Source: Brachybacterium alimentarium (GTDB lineage Bacteria > Actinomycetota > Actinomycetes > Actinomycetales > Dermabacteraceae). From it: DNA of 64,000 nucleotides. The number at the start of each line of letters is the position of its first letter. Within the stretch, counting starts at the first letter, position 1. This document shows positions 45,769-54,128 of the stretch, piece after piece. Location: positions 90,964 to 154,963 of the forward strand of contig NZ_NRGS01000003.1 in the NCBI RefSeq assembly GCF_002332425.1. Reading direction: 5' to 3'. The notes under the pieces were generated by a model. It searched no databases and was not told where the DNA came from. It saw only the letters and a list, made by a program, of their open reading frames with translations. A program made the position numbers and the translations under genes.

Positions 45769-46515
45769 TCAGAGCAGGCGCAGCGGCGCTTCGAGCAGCT
45801 CGGGGCCGTCGTTGCCGACCGCACCGACTGCGGGATCCACCTCGCGGATCTCGAGCGCGGCATCGTCCAGCAGGTGGGTGTCGTCCAGGATCCACTCCTG
45901 GGCGGCGTGCCGGTCATCCATCGAGCTGTCGAGCCACACATCGAGCTCGCTGCGGCGCAGCATCACCGGGGTGCGGTCGTGGAGGTCGCGGAGCTCCCCG
46001 ACGGCCTCGCGGGTGATGATCGTGGCGCTGAGCAGGAAATCGCCGTCCTCGCTGGCGGCCGGGCCCGCGTGGTGCCCGGGCCCCTTCCACCAGGAGACCA
46101 GCGCCGCCATGTACAGCGGGGAGCCGTCGGCCGGGGCGATGAAGTGCGGCTGCCCGCGCCTGCCCTGCTCGTCGCGCACCCACTCGTAGTACCCGTCCAT
46201 CGGGACGATCGCACGCCAGCGGCCGAGGCTCCCGCGGAGGCTCGGCTTCTCTGCGAGGGTCTCGCGGCGGGCGTTGAAGGTGCGTGAGGAGAACGAGGAG
46301 TCCGTCGCGAACGGGGGCAGCAGGCCCCAGCGGGCGACACGCAGCGCGCGGGTGATCGTCCGGGAGCCCGGGTCGATCGATTCGGTGACCACGTGGATCG
46401 GCGCCGTCGGCGGGATGTTCCACCGGCTGCGCAGCTGCGGATCCGCGAGGTCGACGGCCCCGAGGTCGTCGACCAGCGGATCGATCTCCTGGAAGAACGC
46501 GAAGCGCCCGCACAT
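45769..46515 (-). CDS. SOS response-associated peptidase, HMCES/YedK family
   Basis: 248 residues beginning MCGRF, so Cys2 becomes the N-terminal catalytic Cys that forms a thiazolidine crosslink with abasic sites in single-stranded DNA. The conserved WGLLPPFA, FNARRETLAEKPSLR, IVPMDGYYEW (with the active-site Glu) and the DRTPVML His/Arg region are present. The family protects replication forks from abasic-site damage. A short C-terminal extension of about 40 residues is less conserved. It ends 139 bp before the kinase gene and starts one base after the YihY gene stop. Confidence 0.92.
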   Translation of the reverse strand: MCGRFAFFQEIDPLVDDLGAVDLADPQLRSRWNIPPTAPIHVVTESIDPGSRTITRALRVARWGLLPPFATDSSFSSRTFNARRETLAEKPSLRGSLGRWRAIVPMDGYYEWVRDEQGRRGQPHFIAPADGSPLYMAALVSWWKGPGHHAGPAASEDGDFLLSATIITREAVGELRDLHDRTPVMLRRSELDVWLDSSMDDRHAAQEWILDDTHLLDDAALEIREVDPAVGAVGNDGPELLEAPLRLL

Positions 46516-46516
46516 G

Positions 46517-47713
46517 TCAGGAGCCCTTCGGATCCTCGGTGGGCTCGCCGGTGGTGGCCTGATCGGCGGTGGGGCCCTCGCTGCCGTCGACGGAAGCGGG
46601 ATCGACCGTCGGCACGCCGTGACGCGGGGTGAGGCGGGCGTCCTCGCCGGTGTAGGCCTCGGCGTCGCGGTGGAAGTTCTTCAGCCTGATGTCGCGGCCC
46701 TGATCGATGATGTCCTCGCGCTTGGCCTCGGCCTTCTCCGCCGCCTTCGAGTCACGCATCGGGAGGGTGAGGTCGTCCTCGGCGGGCTTGCCGGACTCCA
46801 GCTCGCGAGCTCGCTCGAACTCCGCGTCCACCTCGGCACCGAGGATGATCACGATGTTGATGATCCACAGGGCGAACAGGACGGCCATGATGCCGCCGAT
46901 GGCGCCGTAGCTCGAGTACCCGGCCACGGTGCCCATGTAGATCGACAGGGCGACCGCGGCGATGGCGATGCCGATGATCGCGAACACACCGCCGGGGGAG
47001 ATGAGGCGGAACGGCTTGGCGATGTTCGGGGCGCCCCAGTACAGCAGCGAGATCAGTGCGAAGGCGATCACCAGGATCACGGGCCACTTCACCCAGGCCC
47101 AGACGGGCAGGAACGATCCGGTCAGGAAGGTGAGCACGCCCTGGGCGCCGAAGGCGGAGGCGATCGGGCCCAGCAGCCCGTCCACGAGCGACTGGTTCAG
47201 CAGGATCGACACGAAGATCAGGAGGATGCCGAGGATCATGGCGATCGTCAGCCCGAGCATCGAGAGGATCAGGCGGACCGGTCCTCGGCCCTCAGGGATC
47301 TCGTAGACCTGGTTGGCGACGCGGCCGAACGCCTTGATGTACCCCGAGGCGGACCACAGGGCGGTGGCGATACCGATGATCAGCGCGACGGTGCCGCCGG
47401 TCGCCGAGCCCATGAGGGACTCGACGGTCGACGCGACCGCATCGCCGGCACCGAGCTCGGAACCGCTCGCGGCAGACTCGATCGCATCGGTGATGAGCGC
47501 GGCGATCTGGTCCTTGACCGGGGCGAGCAGGAGCGTGGCCAAGGAGAACAGCGCCAGCAGCGTCGGAGCGATCGACAGCACCATGAAATAGGTGAGCTTC
47601 GCGGCCTGGTCCGTGCCCCCATCGCGGGAGAACTCCGAGAGCACACGTTTCGCCATGTACTTCACGGTGGGGCGGCTGAGGCGCGAGGAGGACGGATCGG
47701 GGGAGTCGGCCAT
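46517..47713 (-). CDS. YihY/virulence factor BrkB family membrane protein
   Basis: 398 residues from an ATG with CAGGAG upstream. The YihY/BrkB core (about 35-305) has six hydrophobic segments and characteristic DQAAKLTYFMVLSIAPTLLALFSLATLL, ATALWSASGYIKAFGRVANQVYEIPEGR and GAEVDAEFERARELESGK parts. The C-terminal 90 residues are charged and disordered. Members were once misannotated as ribonuclease BN; they are membrane proteins of unknown transport function. It is divergent from tadA across about 200 bp and may be co-transcribed with the HMCES-type gene. Confidence 0.9.
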   Translation of the reverse strand: MADSPDPSSSRLSRPTVKYMAKRVLSEFSRDGGTDQAAKLTYFMVLSIAPTLLALFSLATLLLAPVKDQIAALITDAIESAASGSELGAGDAVASTVESLMGSATGGTVALIIGIATALWSASGYIKAFGRVANQVYEIPEGRGPVRLILSMLGLTIAMILGILLIFVSILLNQSLVDGLLGPIASAFGAQGVLTFLTGSFLPVWAWVKWPVILVIAFALISLLYWGAPNIAKPFRLISPGGVFAIIGIAIAAVALSIYMGTVAGYSSYGAIGGIMAVLFALWIINIVIILGAEVDAEFERARELESGKPAEDDLTLPMRDSKAAEKAEAKREDIIDQGRDIRLKNFHRDAEAYTGEDARLTPRHGVPTVDPASVDGSEGPTADQATTGEPTEDPKGS

Positions 47714-47912
47714 GAGGAAGGGCTCCTGGTAGTGGGGACGATCTCTGGGACAGGCGTCACGTCATCCTGCCATGGTCGGACCCTGGGAGAGTTGTCCACA
47801 ATTCCTGACTTCGCGCGGCGCGGCACGGCTGATCCCTCTACAGTGACCGCGGATGTGCTGCGCAGCACATTGCGACTGGAGGGACCGGTCGGTCGGGTCG
47901 GGAGGGGACTGG

Positions 47913-49139
47913 ATGGAGACCGCCACCATCATCGAGGCGGAATCGCGGGAGCTGATCCGCCGTCGGGGACTGGACGTGCGTGCCGACCAGCTCGAGCCGC
48001 TGATCCGGGAGGTCGTCGCGGACTACGACTACCGCTCCTCCTCCGGAGAGGTGCCGGTGCTCCACGACGGCGACACGATGGTGGCCGAGGTAGCCGCACG
48101 CATCGGCGGTTTCGGACCGCTCCAGGAGATGCTCGACGACCCCACGGTCGAGGAGATCTGGTTGAACTCGCCGAGCCAGGTCTTCTGCGCGCGCAACGGA
48201 CGCAGCGAGCTCACCACGATCGTCCTCTCGGACGCCGAGGTCCGCGGCATCGTCGAGCGGATGCTGGTGAGCTCGGGCAGGCGCCTGGACATGAGCACCC
48301 CGTTCGTCGACGCCCTGCTGCCGGACGGATCGCGCCTGCACGTCGTGATCCCCAGCGTCACGCGCACCCACTGGGCGATCAACATCCGCAAGTTCGTCGC
48401 CAAGGCCATCGACCTCCAGGGCCTGGTCGCCCTCGGATCGCTGACCGCTCAGGCCGCGGACTTCCTCGACGCAGCGATCAGCTCGGGACTGAACGTGATC
48501 GCCAGCGGCGCGACCGGGGCGGGCAAGACCACCTTCCTGCGGTGCCTGGCGCAGTCGATCGGTGCCCGCGAACGGGTCGTCACCATCGAGGAGGTCTTCG
48601 AGCTGGATCTGGGCCTGCGCGACGTGGTCGCGATGCAGACGCGCCAGGCGAACCTCGAGGGCACAGGGGAGATCTCGATGCGCCGCTTGGTGAAGGAGGC
48701 GCTGCGCATGCGTCCCAGCCGGGTGATCGTCGGGGAGGTCCGCGAGGCCGAGGCACTGGACATGCTGATCGCGTTGAACAGCGGCCTGCCCGGACTCGCG
48801 TCGATCCATGCCAACTCCGCGCGCGACGCGGTCACCAAGCTCTGCACGCTGCCGCTGCTGGCCGGGGAGAACATCTCCAGTCGCTTCGTGGTGCCCACCG
48901 TGGCCAGTGCGATCGACCTCGTGGTGCACCTGGACATGCTCGCGGACGGGCGCCGCCGGGTGCGGGAGATCGCAGGGCTCAGCGGTCGGGTGGAGGACGA
49001 GGTCATCGAGATCTCCGAGCTGTTCACGCTGCGCGGGGATCGTCTCGTGCGCGGGGAAGGCCATCCTCCCCACGCCGAACGTTTCGCACGTGCCGATCAC
49101 GATCTCCATGCCCTGCTGGGGCGTCCGGAGGCAGCATGA
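47913..49139 (+). CDS. tadA: Tad pilus/secretion ATPase TadA (CpaF)
   Basis: 408 residues from the ATG at 47913 with GGAGGGG upstream. It has the N-terminal CpaF-type domain and a type II/IV secretion ATPase core: GFGPLQEMLDDPTVEEIWLNSPSQVF, Walker A GATGAGKT at about 199-206, the Asp box VVTIEEVFELDL, Walker B MRPSRVIVGEVREAEALDMLIAL, and His-box HANSARDAV. It powers pilin assembly or secretion together with TadB and TadC. It begins a coupled operon running to glycerate kinase. Confidence 0.92.
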   Translation: METATIIEAESRELIRRRGLDVRADQLEPLIREVVADYDYRSSSGEVPVLHDGDTMVAEVAARIGGFGPLQEMLDDPTVEEIWLNSPSQVFCARNGRSELTTIVLSDAEVRGIVERMLVSSGRRLDMSTPFVDALLPDGSRLHVVIPSVTRTHWAINIRKFVAKAIDLQGLVALGSLTAQAADFLDAAISSGLNVIASGATGAGKTTFLRCLAQSIGARERVVTIEEVFELDLGLRDVVAMQTRQANLEGTGEISMRRLVKEALRMRPSRVIVGEVREAEALDMLIALNSGLPGLASIHANSARDAVTKLCTLPLLAGENISSRFVVPTVASAIDLVVHLDMLADGRRRVREIAGLSGRVEDEVIEISELFTLRGDRLVRGEGHPPHAERFARADHDLHALLGRPEAA

Positions 49140-50008
49140 GCGACGGAGCATTCCTCGGGTTGATCGCCGGCCTCGGTCTGCTGTCGATCTGGTGGTCGCT
49201 GTGGGAGCAGGACGGTCACTCGGTGCGACGGGGACGTATCGGTCGGGCGATGGATCGGATGCGCGACGACCTGGTGACCGTCGGGCTCACCTCCGTTCCG
49301 CCGGCTGCGGTGCCGGCCCTGAGCGCAGGACTGGGCCTGGTGGTCTCGGCTGCTCTGTGGTCGCTCTCCGGCGCTGTGGTCCCTTCCGTGACCATCGGCG
49401 CGGCATCGATGGCCCTGCCCATCGTCTTCCTGCGCTCCGCGGCCCGCCGTCGCACCACTGAACTGCGCGAGGTCTGGCCCGAAGCGGTCGATCACGTCAA
49501 CTCCGCCATCAGAGCCGGCCTCTCCCTGCCCGAAGCGCTGGTCCAGCTCAGCCACAAGGGGCCGGAGGGGCTGCGGCCGGCATTCCACGAGTTCTCGCTC
49601 GACTACCAGGCCAGCGGCGACTTCGCTGCCTGCCTGGACCGACTGAAGACCCGCCTCGCCGATCCTGTCGGAGATCGGATCGTCGAAGCCCTGAGGATCA
49701 CGCGCGACGTCGGAGGTACCGATCTCGGTGGACTCCTGCGCACCTTGGCGACCTTCCTCCGCGAGGACGCCCGCACCCGCGCCGAGCTCGAGGCCCGCCA
49801 GTCCTGGACGATCAACGCGGCACGCCTCGCGCTCGTCGCCCCGTGGGCCGTGCTGGCGCTGATGTCGACCCGTCCGCAGGCAGCGCAGGCATACGACTCC
49901 CCGATGGGAATGTCGATGATCCTCATCGGAGCAGCAGTCTCTCTGGTCGCCTATCGCGTGATGCTGCGTATCGCGCGTCTGCCGCAGGACGAGAGGGTGC
50001 TGCGATGA
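49136..50008 (+). CDS. tadB: TadB-like type II secretion F-domain membrane protein
   Basis: 290 residues from the ATG at 49136, overlapping the tadA stop by 4 nt. A first helix (2-18) and a pair of helices around 60-95 lead into the T2SSF domain (about 115-245): EAVDHVNSAIRAGLSLPEALVQL, YQASGDFAACLDRLKTRLADPVGDRIVEALRITRDVGGTDLGGLLRTLATFLRED. Two C-terminal helices (about 230-275) end the protein. TadB with TadC forms the inner-membrane platform on which TadA acts. Confidence 0.9.
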   Translation: MSDGAFLGLIAGLGLLSIWWSLWEQDGHSVRRGRIGRAMDRMRDDLVTVGLTSVPPAAVPALSAGLGLVVSAALWSLSGAVVPSVTIGAASMALPIVFLRSAARRRTTELREVWPEAVDHVNSAIRAGLSLPEALVQLSHKGPEGLRPAFHEFSLDYQASGDFAACLDRLKTRLADPVGDRIVEALRITRDVGGTDLGGLLRTLATFLREDARTRAELEARQSWTINAARLALVAPWAVLALMSTRPQAAQAYDSPMGMSMILIGAAVSLVAYRVMLRIARLPQDERVLR

Positions 50009-50949
50009 CGACCTCCGGAATCGCCCTCCTGGGAGCGCTCCTCGGTCTCATGCTCGGGATCGGGCTCGCCCTGGTGGCAGGCCGCCTGCCATGGCTGCGC
50101 TCCCGCGATCTCGGCGCGCGCATCGACCCGTATCTGCGTCGTTCCCGCTCCGCCTCCCTGTTCAGCGCCCCAGCGAGCACCAGCAGGACGCGACTCGTCG
50201 CCGAGAACCTCTTCGGCCCGATCGCGCACCGCGGCCTGGGTCTGCTCGAACGCCTCACCGGCGGGGCGGACCAGCTCGAACGGCGGCTGCGCCTGGCGGG
50301 GAAACGCTCTTCCGTGGATTCGTTCCGCGTCGAGCAGGTGGTCTTCGCTGTGCTCGGCCTGCTCCTCGGCCTCGTGGTGGCGCTGCTGGCGATCAGCTCC
50401 CGCGGCGCGAGCCCCGTGCTGGGACTGTGCATCGTCGCTCTCGGCACGCTGCTCGGAGTGCTCCTGCGCGACTACCTCCTGGGACGGGAGATCACGCGCC
50501 GTGCCGCCCGGATGGCGCGGGAGTTCCCCACGGTCGCGGACCTGCTCGCGCTCGCCGTGGCTGCGGGCGAGAGCCCCATCGCGGCGATGGAACGGGTCGC
50601 GCACACCTCCACCGGCGCCCTGCCCGAGGAGTTCGCGGCCACCGTCGCGGACATCCGCTCAGGCACCTCCGTCGCCCAGGCGCTCGCTTCCCTGGGGACA
50701 CGTACGCCGTTGGCCTCGCTGGGGCGTTTCGGTGAGGGCGTCTCCGTGGCGATCGAACGCGGCACGCCCTTGGCGGACGTGCTGCGCGCCCAGGCACAGG
50801 ATGCCCGGGAGGCGTCCAAGCGCGATCTGATGGAGATCGCCGGTCGCCGCGAGATCTACATGCTGATGCCCGTCGTGTTCTTCGTGATGCCGCTCGTGGT
50901 GGTCTTCGCGATCTTTCCGGGAATCGCCGTGCTGGAGATCGCCCTGTGA
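50005..50949 (+). CDS. tadC: TadC-like type II secretion F-domain membrane protein
   Basis: 314 residues from the ATG at 50005, overlapping the tadB stop by 4 nt. Helices lie near 5-25, 110-130 and 133-150, then the F-domain MAREFPTVADLLALAVAAGESPIAAMERVAHTSTGALPEEFAATVADIRSGTSVAQALASLG. REIYMLMPVVFFVMPLVVVFAIFPGIAVLEIAL forms the last helix. The two F-domain proteins are paralogues with the same domain order. The gene is followed by a 184-bp region that may or may not encode a small protein. Confidence 0.9.
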   Translation: MTTSGIALLGALLGLMLGIGLALVAGRLPWLRSRDLGARIDPYLRRSRSASLFSAPASTSRTRLVAENLFGPIAHRGLGLLERLTGGADQLERRLRLAGKRSSVDSFRVEQVVFAVLGLLLGLVVALLAISSRGASPVLGLCIVALGTLLGVLLRDYLLGREITRRAARMAREFPTVADLLALAVAAGESPIAAMERVAHTSTGALPEEFAATVADIRSGTSVAQALASLGTRTPLASLGRFGEGVSVAIERGTPLADVLRAQAQDAREASKRDLMEIAGRREIYMLMPVVFFVMPLVVVFAIFPGIAVLEIAL

Positions 50950-51137
50950 GGGCGCCGATGCCGCCGGGAGGCGCCCGGCACCTCTCGCTGCCGGGAACTG
51001 CCCGCCGACCCCCTCCGGTCCTGCCCGTCGAGGCCGGCCGCCGGCTGCCTCTCCAGATACCTGAACGAGCACGCCCCGCACCGCCGACCCGATCCCGAAG
51101 AAACACTCCGGGATCCTTGCCGAGGAGCCAGACATGA
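50946..51137 (+). CDS. Doubtful 63-residue reading frame between tadC and the pilin-like gene
   Basis: A GTG at 50946 overlaps the tadC stop by 4 nt, and the TGA at 51135-51137 overlaps the ATG of the next gene by 4 nt, exactly the spacing used elsewhere in this operon. The product is Arg/Pro-rich with no hydrophobic segment. The second half uses codons poor in G/C at the third position (ATA, GAA, CGA, AGA, ACT), unlike its neighbours. It may simply be a spacer whose ends happen to fit. No ribosome-binding site distinct from tadC coding sequence can be required. Confidence 0.25.
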   Translation: MRAPMPPGGARHLSLPGTARRPPPVLPVEAGRRLPLQIPERARPAPPTRSRRNTPGSLPRSQT

Positions 51138-51403
51138 CCATTCACCGCACCACTCTCCACCGTCGGTCCCGCCGAGGGCGTGTCGCATACCGCGGCCCGC
51201 GGCACGGCGCAGCGGTCGAGCCGCAGAGCAGGACGTCGCAGCTCGTCGAGCGTCTGGGTTCCGATCGCGGCGACGTGCCCGGATGGGTGCTGATCACGCT
51301 CATGACTGCCGGGATCGTCGTCGCCCTCTGGGCCGTGGCCTCAGAGCAGATCGTGCAGATCTTCGAGAACGCCATGGCGCCGTTCCTCGGCGGAAGCCTC
51401 TGA
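51134..51403 (+). CDS. Flp-pilin-like small membrane protein of the Tad locus
   Basis: 89 residues from the ATG at 51134 with AGGAG 7 nt upstream. A positively charged N-terminus of about 45 residues precedes DRGDVPGWVLITLMTAGIVVALWAVASEQIVQIFENAM, one hydrophobic helix with a short tail. Position (after tadC, before TadE-like genes), size and topology match the pilin-like protein of actinobacterial Tad loci. The Glu that usually follows the prepilin cleavage Gly at +5 is absent, so processing by a prepilin peptidase is uncertain. Confidence 0.65.
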   Translation: MTIHRTTLHRRSRRGRVAYRGPRHGAAVEPQSRTSQLVERLGSDRGDVPGWVLITLMTAGIVVALWAVASEQIVQIFENAMAPFLGGSL

Positions 51404-51428
51404 TCGCCGTCGCTCCCGAGTTCTCACC

Positions 51429-51896
51429 GTGATCACCGCACCGTCCTCGACACTCGTGGCATCACCCTGCCCTCCGGCCCGACGCGGCCGATCGCGCACG
51501 GGCCCCGGTCGGCAGCTAACGCGCGACCTGCGCCGGGAGGAGGGCTCGGCGGTGGCGGAGTTCCCGATGGTCGCGGTGCTGATCATCCTCATCGCGCTCG
51601 CCGTGGTGCAGGCCGCCCTCGTCCTCCACACCCGCAACACGCTCATCGATGCCGCCGTCCAGGGCGCCCACCACGCCTCCCTGGTCGGAGCCGCCCCCGA
51701 CGACGGTGCCGCACGGGCGGAGCAGCTCGTCCAGCAGCGGTTCGGGAGCTCGTACCAGGTCGCCGCCACGGCGTCGGAGGACGCCGACGGCACCATCACG
51801 GTCCACGTGCGCGCGACCCTGCCTCTGGTGGGACTGTTCGGCCCCGCGGGGACGCTCCGCGTCGAGGGACGCGCACTGGATGAGGAGGCATGGTGA
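51429..51896 (+). CDS. tadE: TadE-like pseudopilin
   Basis: 155 residues from a GTG. A basic N-terminus (1-37) ends in the class III prepilin motif REEGSAVAEF, with Gly before a +5 Glu (cleavage G/SAVAE). It continues as one hydrophobic helix (about 46-68) followed by an exported alpha/beta domain. TadE/TadF pseudopilins help assemble Tad pili. The stop overlaps the next start by 7 nt. The unusually long N-terminal extension suggests the true start could be internal, but no better ribosome-binding site was seen. Confidence 0.75.
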   Translation: MITAPSSTLVASPCPPARRGRSRTGPGRQLTRDLRREEGSAVAEFPMVAVLIILIALAVVQAALVLHTRNTLIDAAVQGAHHASLVGAAPDDGAARAEQLVQQRFGSSYQVAATASEDADGTITVHVRATLPLVGLFGPAGTLRVEGRALDEEAW

Positions 51897-52381
51897 CGCT
51901 CGTCGCGCCCTGCGCGATCGGCCCTCGGCATCGCCGATGCAACGGCGCACGGAACCGCCTGCGCGACGAGGACGGCAACACGATCGTCGAGTTCGTGGCG
52001 CTTTCGGCCGCGCTGCTGATCCCCTCCCTCTACCTCGTGCTCACGCTCGGGTCCGTCCAGGCGGCAGTCTTCGCCGCCGACACCATTGCCCGGGACGCAG
52101 CCCGGATCCACGCCGTCGACGCCGATCCCGAGAACGCCACCGCGCGAACTTGGCAGCACACCACGATGATCCTCGAGGATTACCGCCTCCCCGTGAGCGA
52201 CGTCGTGGAGATCCGCTGCAGCGAGGACCCGTGTGCGACCGCGGGAGGGACCGTCACCGCGCGGGTACGGATCCCGGTTCCCGTCCCCGGTCTCGGCCCG
52301 ATCCTCGGTGATACCGGACCGGTCACGGTGGGATCCGCGCACGCCGTCCAGGTCGACCAGTACGGGGAGGGGGCCCCATGA
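51890..52381 (+). CDS. Second TadE/TadF-like pseudopilin
   Basis: 163 residues from the ATG at 51890 with GAGGAGGC just upstream. The prepilin-like site is DEDGNTIVEFVAL, Gly followed by Glu at +5, then one hydrophobic helix (about 35-58). The exported part contains a Cys pair (EIRCSEDPCATAGG) that may form a disulfide. It resembles the second small TadE-type protein of actinobacterial Tad loci. It overlaps both neighbours and is translationally coupled. Confidence 0.75.
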   Translation: MVTLVAPCAIGPRHRRCNGARNRLRDEDGNTIVEFVALSAALLIPSLYLVLTLGSVQAAVFAADTIARDAARIHAVDADPENATARTWQHTTMILEDYRLPVSDVVEIRCSEDPCATAGGTVTARVRIPVPVPGLGPILGDTGPVTVGSAHAVQVDQYGEGAP

Positions 52382-52953
52382 GCGGACACCACGAGCCGAC
52401 CGTGCACGGGTTCGAGGCGCCGACCGTGAACGGGACCGAAGCGCCGACCGTGAACGGGACCGAAGCGCCGACAGTGAACGGCACCGAGGACTCACGTCGG
52501 GGCCGGTGCCGGGTACTCTCCAGGCTGCGCGATCCCCGGGGGTCCATGACCATCCTGACCACGGGAGTGCTCGTCGTGATCCTCATGGTGATCGGCGTCG
52601 GCACCGCCGTCACCGGGGTCCACCTGGAGCGCAATGGCCTGCAGGCCGCTGCGGACAGCGCCGCGCTCGCCGCCTCGCAGGCGGTGGACCCCGCGCGGCT
52701 CTACACCACCGGCGACGGCAACGCCCTCCACGCCGGTTTCGCGCGTCGTGCCGCGCAGGAGCAGCTGCGCAGATATCCCCTGGACACGACCAGCACCGAG
52801 GACGTGCAGGTGCTCGACGTCTCCGTCGACGGGGACGGGACCGTCCGCGTCGTGGTCACCGCTCGCACCCATCCGCCCTTGGCAGGATGGTTCACACGAA
52901 GGACGGGGCTGTCCGTCCCTCTGACCGTTCAAGGAGAGGCCAGATCGCGATGA
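52378..52953 (+). CDS. TadG-like (Rv3660c-neighbour type) exported protein with N-terminal repeat
   Basis: 191 residues from an ATG overlapping the previous stop by 4 nt. Residues 6-38 are a cytoplasmic repeat of EAPTVNGT, three perfect copies plus a degenerate first. The helix (about 56-78) is preceded by DPRGSMTILTTGV, with prepilin-like Gly but no +5 Glu. HLERNGLQAAADSAALAASQA is the diagnostic TadG-like N-terminal segment of the mature domain. It probably associates with the Tad complex at the membrane. It ends overlapping the glycerate kinase start. Confidence 0.75.
   Translation: MSGHHEPTVHGFEAPTVNGTEAPTVNGTEAPTVNGTEDSRRGRCRVLSRLRDPRGSMTILTTGVLVVILMVIGVGTAVTGVHLERNGLQAAADSAALAASQAVDPARLYTTGDGNALHAGFARRAAQEQLRRYPLDTTSTEDVQVLDVSVDGDGTVRVVVTARTHPPLAGWFTRRTGLSVPLTVQGEARSR
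52414..52485. repeat. In-frame 24-nt repeat in the TadG-like gene
   Basis: Three 24-nt units (52414-52437, 52438-52461, 52462-52485) encode EAPTVNGT each. The first two differ at one base and the third at three. A degenerate 21-nt copy precedes them at 52393-52413. The period is divisible by three, so copy-number change preserves the frame. Confidence 0.92.
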
Positions 52954-54128
52954 CCACCCCGATCACGACCGCACTGCTCGCCCCCGATAAGTTCAAGGGA
53001 ACGCTCGGCGCCGCAGAGGTGGTCGAGGCGCTCGCCCGCGGGATCCGGGACACGGCACCCGACGTCGAGCTGCTCGCCTGCCCGATCGCCGACGGCGGCG
53101 ATGGCACCGTGGACGCCGCGCTCGCCGCCGGCGGCACGGAGCGCACGAGCCTCATCACCGGGCCGACGGGGGAGCCCCGCAGTGCGCGCTGGGCGCTCTC
53201 GGACGGGTTGGCCGTCCTCGAGCTCGCCGAGGCCGTCGGCCTCCGCGCCCTCCCCGGTGACGAACTCGCCCCCCGCGCGGCCTCCACCCGTGGTCTGGGC
53301 GAGCTGATCCTCGCCGCCGTCGCCGCCGGGGCTCGCTCGGTCATGGTCGGACTCGGCGGCAGCTCCTCGACCGACGCCGGGGCCGGTCTGCTCCAGGGCC
53401 TTGGCGGGCGGCTGCTGACCGCCGCCGGGGAGGACATCGCTGCAGGGGTCGACGGCCTGGCGACTCTCGCCTCGGTCGACCTCGCCCCGGCGCTCGAGGC
53501 GCTGGAAGGGATCGAGCTGATCGCCGCGAGCGACGTGACCAATCCGCTGCTGGGAGACGACGGCGCCACCGCGGTGTACGGACCGCAGAAGGGGATCCCG
53601 TCGGAGGACATCGCGGTGGTCGACGCGGTCCTCGGCGCCGCTGCGGAGATCCTGGACCCCGCGCATGCGTGCCGGGACGCCGCCGGTGCCGGCGCCGCCG
53701 GCGGCACCGGGTTCGCACTGTTCCTGCTCGGTGCCGCCCAGCGCTCCGGGGCCGACGCCGTGTTCGAGCTCGCCGGCGTCGAGTCCCTCCTGGCCCGCGC
53801 CGACGTCGCGGTGACGGGGGAGGGGAAGCTCGATGCACAGACGCTCCAGGGGAAGGGGCCTGCCGAGATCGCCCGTCGCGCCCATGATCTGGGGCTCCCG
53901 GTGGCGGCGGTCGCCGGAGCGATCACCCTGTCCGAGGACGAGCTGCACGAGGCCGGGATCACCAGGGCGTGGGATCTCACCTCGCGCGCCGGATCCGTCG
54001 AGAAGGCGATCGCCGATCCGGCGAGGTGGCTGGTCGAGGTGGGGCGCGACCTCGGCACCTGGCTCGTGGATGCCCCGCAGCAGGAGCATGCTGCCGCGCG
54101 CGACGGGTCGGGCGCTGCAGGCCGCTGA
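52950..54128 (+). CDS. glxK: Glycerate kinase
   Basis: 392 residues from the ATG at 52950 overlapping the TadG-like stop by 4 nt; GGAGAGG lies 12 nt upstream. It matches the bacterial glycerate kinase family (PF02595) with LLAPDKFKGTLGAAEVVEALARG, CPIADGGDGTVDAAL, VGLGGSSSTDAGAGLLQGLG, ASDVTNPLLGDDGATAVYGPQKG and GTGFALFLLG. It phosphorylates D-glycerate to 2- or 3-phosphoglycerate. There is no obvious functional link to Tad pili, so co-translation with the pilus genes is either accidental or a polar arrangement. Confidence 0.92.
   Translation: MTTPITTALLAPDKFKGTLGAAEVVEALARGIRDTAPDVELLACPIADGGDGTVDAALAAGGTERTSLITGPTGEPRSARWALSDGLAVLELAEAVGLRALPGDELAPRAASTRGLGELILAAVAAGARSVMVGLGGSSSTDAGAGLLQGLGGRLLTAAGEDIAAGVDGLATLASVDLAPALEALEGIELIAASDVTNPLLGDDGATAVYGPQKGIPSEDIAVVDAVLGAAAEILDPAHACRDAAGAGAAGGTGFALFLLGAAQRSGADAVFELAGVESLLARADVAVTGEGKLDAQTLQGKGPAEIARRAHDLGLPVAAVAGAITLSEDELHEAGITRAWDLTSRAGSVEKAIADPARWLVEVGRDLGTWLVDAPQQEHAAARDGSGAAGR

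Noticed and set aside
47714-47912. Upstream start for tadA at 47853
   Set aside because: The ATG at 47913 has a better ribosome-binding site (GGAGGGG), and the residues before it have no family similarity.
46274-49135. A long + strand frame running across the HMCES, YihY and tadA genes before tadB
   Set aside because: Only the final 290 residues, starting at 49136, have TadB features. The rest is antisense or shifted relative to three better genes.
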